Source: Casp-actino8 sp041159745
GTDB taxonomy: Bacteria; Actinomycetota; Acidimicrobiia; Acidimicrobiales; Ilumatobacteraceae
Assembly: GCA_041159745.1 (NCBI GenBank)
Contig: JBEAXP010000095.1
Span: 1-12,242, forward strand
Length of the DNA: 12,242 nt
Direction of reading: 5' to 3'
Under the pieces are notes generated by a model. That model ran no database searches. It was given only the letters and a program-made list of their open reading frames with translations, and was not told the DNA's origin. Positions within the stretch are counted from its first letter, which is position 1; each line of letters opens with the position of its first letter. Below are positions 7,366 to 12,242 of the stretch, piece by piece. The position numbers and the translations under genes are program-made.

Positions 7366-7369
7366 GGAA

Positions 7370-7374
7370 CTCCT
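7370..7374 (-). promoter_or_regulatory. Ribosome binding site of the acoA-like gene
   Basis: AGGAG lies 4 nt before the ATG at 7365 and overlaps the TAG stop codon of the ThuA-like gene. This fixes the acoA start and indicates co-transcription of the two genes. Confidence 0.7.
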
Positions 7375-8131
7375 AGGCGTCGAGGCCGCGCGCCCAGCGG
7401 AGCGAGCGGCGCAGCAATTCGTAGTAGGCGGGCTTCTCCCACGAGCACCGTTCGATGCGCGGGTAGTAGTCGAGAACCGGGGCCATGTCGTAGTGGCCAC
7501 GGCAGTGACCGAGCGTGTTGTACAGGATCGATCCCTGTCCGAGATCGCGCAGGTACATCACGAGATGTCGCGAGTCGGCGGTGGTCCAGTCGGATTCGGC
7601 GAACCCGACCGCTTCGCCCTGCCACGTTGTGTGCAGCAACGGCTGGAGGGCCGATCGATCGGCGTACTCGCTGAGGTACAGCTCGTCGTCGGTGTCGAAT
7701 GGTTCGACGCCAGCGACCAGCCAGTGCTTCGGATCGGTGATCTCGACGCGGTACGGCTGAATGGGCGGGTGAGCCACGAACTGGCTGCCGAGTGTCTCGG
7801 CCCAGAGCGGGAAGACGCGCGGCGATTCGACGCCGTTGGGGCCGCCGAGGGTGAGCGCGGCGTTGGTGCCGTGCAGAGCGACCCAGCGGCCGCCGCCTTC
7901 GACCCAGGCGCGGATGGCCTTCTGCGCACCCTCGCTCGGGCGCACGTCGCACGTGTACGACACCAGAATCGACGACTGCGTGATGCCGGTCGTGTCCTCG
8001 TAGTCGGGCTGCACGCGCACGCGGAACTCGTCGTGCTCGGCGAGCAGCGTCAGGAGTTCGCGCCGCGCGAAGTCGATGTCGTGGTACTTGCCGCCCGCCA
8101 CGAGAGTGACGTCGATGCGCTTGCCGCTCAT
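7373..8131 (-). CDS. ThuA-like domain protein
   Basis: A 252-residue protein with the class-I glutamine-amidotransferase-like fold of the ThuA family. Recognisable segments are VTLVAGGKYHDIDFAR (8-23), the middle region ending in GGGRWVALHG (about 88-97) and the late SILYNTLGHCRGHYDMAPVLDYY. The LHG and GHCRGH stretches are the most conserved ThuA features. ThuA proteins were first tied to trehalose use and are often found near 3-keto-sugar metabolism, but their chemistry is poorly defined. No glutaminase Cys nucleophile is evident. It starts 7 nt after the SDR stop and ends 7 nt before the E1 alpha start, so it is an integral part of the operon. No signal peptide is seen, so it is probably cytosolic. 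Family is likely; function is unknown. Confidence 0.83.
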   Translation of the reverse strand: MSGKRIDVTLVAGGKYHDIDFARRELLTLLAEHDEFRVRVQPDYEDTTGITQSSILVSYTCDVRPSEGAQKAIRAWVEGGGRWVALHGTNAALTLGGPNGVESPRVFPLWAETLGSQFVAHPPIQPYRVEITDPKHWLVAGVEPFDTDDELYLSEYADRSALQPLLHTTWQGEAVGFAESDWTTADSRHLVMYLRDLGQGSILYNTLGHCRGHYDMAPVLDYYPRIERCSWEKPAYYELLRRSLRWARGLDA

Positions 8132-8138
8132 CGCGTGA

Positions 8139-8894
8139 TCAGAAGTCGACGCGCTTGAGGAAACCGCCGTCGACCGTGAGGTTGACGCCGTTGATGTGCT
8201 TGGCGCGATCGCTGGCGAGGAAGGCCACGGCGTTGGCGACGTCGGACGGGTCGCCCATGTGTCCACCCGGATGGGCCTTCTCGGTCGACTCGAAGAACGG
8301 GGTCATGTGCTGCTTGATCATGTCCCAGTCGCCGCCCTGCACGAAGATCGGGCCGGGCGACACGACGTTGCAACGCACGCCCTGGGCGCCGAGCACCTGG
8401 GCCTGACCGAGGGTCCAGTTGGTGACGGCCGACTTCAGCGCGCTGTAGCTGCCCGAACCGGTGGCGAAGTGCTCGGTGGTCGCGGTGGTGCCGATGGAGA
8501 TGACGCTGCCGCCGCCGTTGGCCAGATGCGGAGTGGCCGCGTCGACTCCGTGCACGAGGGCCATGAGGTCGATGTTGAAGTTGTTGATCCAGCCTTCGAG
8601 CTTGCGCGCCGGCTTGCCCGAGGTGTTGTGCACGTAGATGTCGATGCCGCCCAGCTGCTCGGCCGACGAAGCGACCCAGGCCCGCAGAGTGTCGGCGTTG
8701 CCGGCGTCGACGGCCGAACCGACGACCTTGCCCTTCGACGAGAGTTCGGCCACCGCGGCCGAGACTTCATCGGCGTTGCGTGCGCAGATGGCGACCGATG
8801 CGCCCTCGGCGAGCAGAACTTCGACGATGGCACGTCCGAGTCCCTTGGTCGAGCCGGTCACCAGAGCCTTCTTGCCCTTGAGTCCGAGATCCAT
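8139..8894 (-). CDS. SDR family oxidoreductase
   Basis: A 251-residue short-chain dehydrogenase. Cofactor binding is shown by TGSTKGLG (13-20), a good TGxxxGxG motif; the acidic strand end reads SAVDAGNADT. The usual NNAG is replaced by HNTSG (89-93). The catalytic pair is Y150 and K154 in SYSALKSA. The catalytic Ser region reads SIGTTATT (133-140), so the residue about 13 before Tyr is Thr rather than Ser. The C-terminus has SPGPIFVQGG and VDGGFLKRVDF, normal for the family. The ATG at 8894 has GGGGGA 4 nt upstream. It lies second in the operon, 68 nt after the acyl-CoA dehydrogenase, and may oxidise a hydroxyl intermediate to a ketone for the E1-E2 module, which is inference from position. 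Confidence 0.9.
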   Translation of the reverse strand: MDLGLKGKKALVTGSTKGLGRAIVEVLLAEGASVAICARNADEVSAAVAELSSKGKVVGSAVDAGNADTLRAWVASSAEQLGGIDIYVHNTSGKPARKLEGWINNFNIDLMALVHGVDAATPHLANGGGSVISIGTTATTEHFATGSGSYSALKSAVTNWTLGQAQVLGAQGVRCNVVSPGPIFVQGGDWDMIKQHMTPFFESTEKAHPGGHMGDPSDVANAVAFLASDRAKHINGVNLTVDGGFLKRVDF

Positions 8895-8962
8895 GATGTC
8901 CCCCTGTGTTGTTGTGTTGTCTGTCTTTTCGAGTGAGAGAAGCGGTGGATGCCCGTCGCGCG
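8895..8962 (-). other. 68-nt untranslated spacer with an A/C-rich tract before the SDR gene
   Basis: Read on the minus strand, the spacer ends in about 25 nt made almost only of A and C (AAAAGACAGACAACACAACA, then ACACA), followed by GGGGGA and the ATG. Elsewhere the operon has 7-nt gaps or overlaps. The tract should be unstructured and may ease ribosome loading; I see no clear -10/-35 pair or hairpin. Confidence 0.5.
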
Positions 8963-10246
8963 TCAGCGGCGGGTTTCCTTCCAGGCGATGTCCTTGTCGA
9001 CGCGCACGTCGCCGGGAAGGCCGAGGACGCGCTCGCCGATGATGTTGCGCTGGGTCTCGTCGGAGCCGCCGGCGATGCGGTAGCCGGGGGCACCGAGAAC
9101 CTGCTCGCCCCACGCGTAGGTTCCCCACTCGCCGGTGTCGGCGATGAGCGCCGGCCCGAGGATCTTGGAGATCGCGTCCGAAACCTTGCGCATTCCCTCG
9201 GTCCACACGAGCTTGCCGAGCGAACCCTCGGGTCCGGGGGGCGCTCCCGACCGACGCAGGTCGGCGGCACGACGATTCACGAACCCTTCGACTCGGAAGT
9301 GCGTGTACAGCGCGGCGAGTTCCTGGCGCATCACCGGATCGGCGGTGACACCCATCGCGCGCGCGGTGGCGAGAACGAGGCGCCACGATCCGCCGACACG
9401 CGACCCGCCGCCCCCGCCGTCACCGGAGTGGTCGCGTTCGAATCCGAGAGTCGTGAGTGCGACCTTCCAGCCTTCTCCTTCGGGGCCGAGTCGCATCGAA
9501 TCGGGGATGCGCACGTCGTTGAAGAACACCTCGTTGAAGGACGAGCCGCCGCTCATCTGCTTGATGGGGCGGATCTCGATACCCGGAAGATCCATCGGGA
9601 TGACGAACGCGGTCATGCCCTTGTGCTTCACCACATCGGGGTTGCTGCGCGCGATGAGTTCGCCCCACTCGGAGAACTGAGCGCCCGAGCTCCAGACCTT
9701 CTGGCCGTTGATGACCCACTCGTCGCCGTCGCGCTCGGCGCGGCAGGCGAGTGACGCGAGGTCGCTGCCGGCGCCCGGCTCGGAGAACAACTGGCAGCAG
9801 AGATCCTGGGTGGCGAGGAAGCGACCCACGAACTGCTTCTTCTGCTCGGGCGTGCCGTAGATGTTGATGGTGGGTGCGATGAGACCGACGGTGACGCTGT
9901 GCGTCTCGTGGCCAGTCGGAGTCTGGAACTGTGCTTCGAGCTTCGAGAACGCGCGCGCGTATTCGCGCGGGTAGCCGAGACCGCCGTGCTCGACCGGCCA
10001 GGTGATCGCGTGATAGCCGCGCTCGGCCTTCTTCTTCGTCCAGGCCTTGGCTCGTTCGAGCAGCGCCTTCTCGTCCTCGAAGGACAGCGAATGGAAAACC
10101 GACACCGAGAACTCGCCTTCGCCCCAGACGATGTCTTTCTCTTCGGTGCCCGAGGTGCGGTACTCGGCGTTGGCTTCGAGCCAGGCCTTGGCCTCGCGGG
10201 TGAAGTCGTCGAGGGAGGGGAGGTTGGGGACAGTCGAGTCAGCCAC
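8963..10246 (-). CDS. Acyl-CoA dehydrogenase (FadE-type flavoprotein)
   Basis: A 427-residue FAD enzyme that would introduce an alpha,beta double bond into an acyl-CoA. The N-terminal helical domain contains ITWPVEHGGLGYPREYARAF (81-100). The signature CCQLFSEPGAGSDLASL (150-166), followed by WVINGQKVWSSGA (177-189), forms the acyl-CoA/FAD-binding beta domain. The C-terminus has GAPGYRIAGGSDETQRNIIG (385-404). The position of the MCAD-type catalytic Glu (YEG) is Gly here. E270 in LGFERD could be the base, as in isovaleryl-CoA/long-chain-type enzymes, or the protein may need a partner. A Gly-rich insert is at 275-286. The GTG at 10246 is the only sensible start: it precedes the first homologous residues and lies 6 nt after a TACCGT box. 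It is the first gene of the seven-gene operon and diverges from the TetR gene. Confidence 0.92.
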   Translation of the reverse strand: MADSTVPNLPSLDDFTREAKAWLEANAEYRTSGTEEKDIVWGEGEFSVSVFHSLSFEDEKALLERAKAWTKKKAERGYHAITWPVEHGGLGYPREYARAFSKLEAQFQTPTGHETHSVTVGLIAPTINIYGTPEQKKQFVGRFLATQDLCCQLFSEPGAGSDLASLACRAERDGDEWVINGQKVWSSGAQFSEWGELIARSNPDVVKHKGMTAFVIPMDLPGIEIRPIKQMSGGSSFNEVFFNDVRIPDSMRLGPEGEGWKVALTTLGFERDHSGDGGGGGSRVGGSWRLVLATARAMGVTADPVMRQELAALYTHFRVEGFVNRRAADLRRSGAPPGPEGSLGKLVWTEGMRKVSDAISKILGPALIADTGEWGTYAWGEQVLGAPGYRIAGGSDETQRNIIGERVLGLPGDVRVDKDIAWKETRR

Positions 10247-10252
10247 GTGGCC

Positions 10253-10258
10253 ACGGTA
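10253..10258 (-). promoter_or_regulatory. -10 box of the acyl-CoA dehydrogenase / aco operon promoter
   Basis: On the minus strand TACCGT (TAnnnT type) is followed by 6 nt and the GTG start, so the transcript is probably leaderless; no Shine-Dalgarno sequence is visible. The palindrome at 10259-10276 abuts it on the upstream side, where a bound repressor would block RNA polymerase. Confidence 0.5.
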
Positions 10259-10276
10259 ATTGACCGTTCGATCAAT
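10259..10276. promoter_or_regulatory. Palindromic operator, likely bound by the adjacent TetR regulator
   Basis: ATTGACCGTTCGATCAAT is an 18-bp near-perfect dyad: the half-sites ATTGACCGT and, on the other strand, ATTGATCGA match at 7 of 9 positions. It lies in the 94-bp gap between the TetR gene and the divergent operon, directly next to the operon's -10 box. TetR-family dimers commonly bind dyads of this size in divergent gaps. That this TetR binds here is inference from position. Confidence 0.6.
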
Positions 10277-10327
10277 ACGGCAACCGTGGCCCCACCTCTC
10301 GACCCGCTGGGCGGACATCGCTCGGGC

Positions 10328-10333
10328 CATACT
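10328..10333 (+). promoter_or_regulatory. Possible -10 box of the TetR gene
   Basis: CATACT lies 7 nt before the GTG start at 10341 and there is no Shine-Dalgarno sequence, which fits a leaderless transcript. The -35 region is not recognisable. The operator is about 52 bp upstream, so autoregulation is possible but less direct than repression of the operon. Confidence 0.35.
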
Positions 10334-10340
10334 CGAAAAC

Positions 10341-10979
10341 GTGAGCAGGGGCAAGAAACCGAGTTCGCGTTTGGGTCGGCCGCCCGCGACCGACTCGGCC
10401 GACACCCGGCGAACGATTCTCGATGTCGCCCGGGCCGCCTTCGCCGACCGCGGGTTCGAGGTCACCACCAACCGTGAGATCGCGTCCGAAGCCGGGATCA
10501 CCCCAGCCGCCCTGTACCACTACTTTCCGTCGAAGTTGGACCTCTTCGTGGCGGTGCACCACGACACCCAGGAGCGGGTGCTCGCCCGATTCAACGACGC
10601 CATCGGCGAGGTTCTCGGGTTCGTGCCTCGGCTCGAGGCGATTCTCGACGAGTCGCACCGAATGAACAATGAGGACCCCTCACTGGCCCGGTTCCTCGGC
10701 GCGGTGCGGGTCGACGTGGCCCGGCAACCCGAGTTCGAAATGGCCCTGCAGGTCGATCAAGCCGCGATGGACGCCTTCTTCCGGTCGATCGTCGACCACG
10801 GGGTCGACACCTACGAGATCGACCCGAGCCGTCGGGCCCTGGTTCTGTCGTTCGTCGCGACCACCCTCACCGGACTCACCACGGGTCAGTCGGCCAGCGA
10901 CCGTCAGCATGCGTTGGCCGTGGAGGCCATCAAGGCGGCGGTGCGCGGTGATCTGGTGGCCCGACTGCCCCAGGTCTGA
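10341..10979 (+). CDS. TetR family transcriptional regulator
   Basis: A 212-residue repressor-type protein. The N-terminal DNA-binding domain includes TRRTILDVARAAFADRGFE (22-40) and the helix-turn-helix with its recognition helix, TNREIASEAGITPAALYHYF (43-62), ending in PSKLDLF. This is the classic TetR pattern, with a basic tail before it (SRGKKPSSRLGRPP). The C-terminal two-thirds is the variable ligand-binding and dimerisation domain, which gives no clue to the ligand; a CoA ester or pathway intermediate is likely given the neighbours. The GTG at 10341 fits the normal distance to the helix-turn-helix; the open frame back to a TTG at 10260 would run through the operator. It diverges from the acyl-CoA dehydrogenase operon and most likely controls it. 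Its stop codon lies within a 16-bp tandem repeat. Confidence 0.92.
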   Translation: MSRGKKPSSRLGRPPATDSADTRRTILDVARAAFADRGFEVTTNREIASEAGITPAALYHYFPSKLDLFVAVHHDTQERVLARFNDAIGEVLGFVPRLEAILDESHRMNNEDPSLARFLGAVRVDVARQPEFEMALQVDQAAMDAFFRSIVDHGVDTYEIDPSRRALVLSFVATTLTGLTTGQSASDRQHALAVEAIKAAVRGDLVARLPQV

Positions 10980-11022
10980 GTAGCCCCAGGTCTCAGTCGC
11001 CCAGATCTCAGTCGCCCTGGTC
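10967..11022. repeat. Imperfect 16-bp tandem repeat spanning the TetR stop codon
   Basis: Consecutive units are GCCCCAGGTCTGAGTA (10967-10982), GCCCCAGGTCTCAGTC (10983-10998), GCCCAGATCTCAGTC (10999-11013, one base shorter) and a partial GCCCTGGTC (11014-11022). The TetR stop codon TGA (10977-10979) lies in the first unit. It looks like recent slippage-type duplication of the gene's end. It has no strong hairpin followed by a T-tract, so it is not an obvious terminator. Confidence 0.75.
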
Positions 11023-11041
11023 AAGTTCGGCGACGAGCGTC

Positions 11042-11047
11042 TACTGT
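11042..11047 (+). promoter_or_regulatory. Possible -10 box upstream of the tandem SDR genes
   Basis: TACTGT matches TAnnnT and lies 40 nt before the ATG at 11088, giving a leader of about 33 nt with a G-rich ribosome binding site (GGGGG, 11078-11082). No clear -35 is seen. It lies in the 108-bp gap after the TetR gene, together with the tandem repeat. Confidence 0.3.
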
Positions 11048-11087
11048 TCGGCCCACGCCCGTGGGGTCGGGCGGCTTGGGGGTGAAG

Positions 11088-11867
11088 ATGGGTGCGTTGG
11101 ACGGACGGGTCGCCTGTGTGACGGGCGGAACCCGCGGAATCGGTTTGGCGATCGCCACCGCGTTCCTGAACGAGGGAGCCAAGGTTGTCGTCAACGGCCG
11201 CGACGCCGCCAAGGCGCAACGCACGTTGGCCGAACTCGGACGTGGCGATCAGGTCCACTTCATCGCCGGTGACGTGAAGAAGAAGGAAGACTGCGAAGCG
11301 GTCGTCGACGGCACCGTCGCCCACTTCGGTCGCATCGACATCATGGTCGCCAACGCCGGTGGCGCGGCCGACTTCGCGCCCATCGCACAGTTGCCCGACG
11401 AGCCCATGCAGGACGCTCTCCTCTGGAACTTCTGGCACTCGTTCTGGGTCATGCGCCGCGCGTTCAACTACATGATTCCGCAGCAGTGGGGTCGCGTCAT
11501 CAACATCTCTTCGGTCGAGGGCAAGGTCGGTAAGCCCGGCATGTCCACCTACGTCGCGGCGAAGCACGCCGTGAACGGACTCACCAAGTCGGCCGCCAAG
11601 GAGGTCGGAACCCTCGGCATCACGGTCAACGCTCTGTGTCCCGGTGTGATCGAGACCGACATCGTGAAGGAAGGCGGCGCCGGGGCGGCCGCGGCCATGG
11701 GTCTCACCTACGACCAGTTGCTCGCACAGTTCGCCGCCGACTCGGCGATCAAGCGCATCAACGAGGTCGAGGACGTCGCGAACGTGGCCGTGTTGCTGGC
11801 TTCCGACATCGGAGCCGGTATCACCGGTTCGCTCATTTCCATCGACGGCGGAACTGCTCCGTACTGA
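11088..11867 (+). CDS. SDR family oxidoreductase
   Basis: A 259-residue classical short-chain dehydrogenase with all expected landmarks: TGGTRGIG (12-19) for cofactor binding, VANAGG (87-92), the structural N114, catalytic S142 in NISSVEG, Y155 and K159 in YVAAK, the NALCPGVIETD loop (181-191) and the C-terminal ITGSLISIDGG. NGRD (36-39) at the end of the second strand suggests possible NADP(H) preference. The ATG at 11088 is chosen because a GGGGGTGA ribosome binding site precedes it; an in-frame GTG at 11061 would add nine residues rich in Gly with no family match. The next gene is a paralogue 16 nt downstream. The substrate is unknown; such enzymes oxidise or reduce secondary alcohols, ketones or beta-hydroxyacyl groups. 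Confidence 0.92.
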   Translation: MGALDGRVACVTGGTRGIGLAIATAFLNEGAKVVVNGRDAAKAQRTLAELGRGDQVHFIAGDVKKKEDCEAVVDGTVAHFGRIDIMVANAGGAADFAPIAQLPDEPMQDALLWNFWHSFWVMRRAFNYMIPQQWGRVINISSVEGKVGKPGMSTYVAAKHAVNGLTKSAAKEVGTLGITVNALCPGVIETDIVKEGGAGAAAAMGLTYDQLLAQFAADSAIKRINEVEDVANVAVLLASDIGAGITGSLISIDGGTAPY

Positions 11868-11883
11868 TCGCGAAGGGACCGAC

Positions 11884-12242
11884 ATGTCAAAGAGCACGGC
11901 AAAACTGGACGGAAAAGTCGCCTGCATCACCGGCGGAACACGCAGTATCGGCCGCGCCATGGCCGAGGCGTTCCTCGCCGAAGGTGCGCGGGTGGTCATC
12001 AACGGGCGCGACGAAGCCAAGGGCCGACAGGCCTTGAAGGAACTGAACGCCGGCGATCGCGCCGATTTCTACGGCGGTGACGCGGCCAAGCAGTCGACCG
12101 TCGAAGGCCTGATCGACTTCACGATCGCGCGGTACGGCCACCTCGACATCTGTTGTCTGAATTCGGGCGGCGTGCAGGCGACCGCGCCGGTTTTCCAGAT
12201 GAGCGACGAAGAGTGGAACCTCGAGGTCGACTGGAACCTCAA
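11884..12242 (+). CDS. SDR family oxidoreductase, N-terminal part (3' end outside window)
   Basis: The first 119 codons of a second SDR, cut by the window edge before the catalytic Tyr-Lys pair. The ATG has GAAGGGA 5 nt upstream and lies 16 nt after the preceding SDR's stop, so the two form an operon. The first ~95 residues are about half identical to the preceding SDR by eye (for example LDGKVACITGGTR against LDGRVACVTGGTR), which points to tandem duplication. Two motif changes stand out: TGGTRSIG, where the central glycine of TGxxxGxG is Ser, and CLNSGG in place of NNAG. Both still occur within the SDR superfamily, so loss of function is not implied. Activity cannot be judged without the rest of the gene. 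Confidence 0.88.
   Translation, partial: MSKSTAKLDGKVACITGGTRSIGRAMAEAFLAEGARVVINGRDEAKGRQALKELNAGDRADFYGGDAAKQSTVEGLIDFTIARYGHLDICCLNSGGVQATAPVFQMSDEEWNLEVDWNL

Noticed and set aside
8905..8932. Microsatellite or CRISPR-like repeat
   Set aside because: The A/C tract has no regular unit or spacers; it is a composition bias rather than a repeat array.
8895..9386. Longer start for the operon SDR
   Set aside because: The extra residues are a wrong-frame reading of the acyl-CoA dehydrogenase gene; the family's N-terminus begins at ATG 8894.
10260..10340. Upstream extension of the TetR gene to a TTG at 10260
   Set aside because: It would place coding sequence over the palindrome and promoter, and the added residues do not resemble a TetR N-terminus; GTG 10341 gives the usual distance to the helix-turn-helix.
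10967..11040. Rho-independent terminator after the TetR gene
   Set aside because: The tandem repeat gives no stable GC stem followed by a run of T; direct rather than inverted repetition explains the pattern.
10680..12020. 446-residue minus-strand open frame across the TetR gene end and the SDR genes
   Set aside because: It crosses a gene boundary and lies antisense to genes with intact SDR and TetR motifs; its odd repeated 'WATETWGYSDL' segment merely reads through the 16-bp tandem repeat.

Overview
The window is GC-rich with mostly G/C third codon positions. It is densely packed and looks like accessory catabolic DNA from a free-living actinobacterium. Several genes appear to start at or very near their transcript start: a TAnnnT -10 box lies 6 nt before the start codon of the acyl-CoA dehydrogenase gene and of the Rieske gene. 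Family make-up (many SDRs, FadE-type acyl-CoA dehydrogenase, Rieske oxygenase, TetR regulators) would suit Acidimicrobiia or a similar lineage, but that placement is inference. I saw no tRNA, rRNA, CRISPR array, insertion sequence or phage gene.

Layout. Positions 1-121 hold the tail of an SDR oxidoreductase (+). It converges, with one base between stop codons, on a glyoxalase-like VOC gene (123-788, -). A 31-bp divergent gap leads to a 3-hydroxyisobutyrate-dehydrogenase-like gene (820-1707, +) and a Rieske oxygenase alpha subunit (1727-2947, +). The Rieske gene overlaps by 11 bp, tail to tail, the end of a long minus-strand operon. In transcription order that operon is: acyl-CoA dehydrogenase (10246-8963), SDR (8894-8139), ThuA-like protein (8131-7373), acoA-like E1 alpha (7365-6385), acoB-like E1 beta (6385-5384), acoX-like NAD-kinase-fold protein (5376-4357) and acoC-like E2 (4367-2937). 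Gaps after the second gene are 7 nt or overlaps. A divergent TetR regulator (10341-10979, +) faces the operon, and an 18-bp palindrome beside the operon's -10 box is the likely operator. Downstream, after a 16-bp tandem repeat, two tandem paralogous SDR genes (11088-11867 and 11884 to the window end, +) begin another unit.

How it may work. The acoA/B/X/C order is that of acetoin dehydrogenase operons. There a TPP-dependent E1 cleaves an alpha-hydroxyketone or 2-oxo compound, and the lipoyl E2 passes the acyl group to CoA. Here the module is joined to an acyl-CoA dehydrogenase, an SDR and a ThuA-like protein, under an apparent TetR operator. The natural substrate may therefore be larger or different from acetoin: dehydrogenation, then ketol or diketone formation, then C-C cleavage to acyl-CoA. 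No dihydrolipoamide dehydrogenase (E3) and no Rieske reductase or ferredoxin is present in the window, so these must come from elsewhere. The most unusual single protein is the E2, which appears to carry two peripheral-subunit-binding domains.
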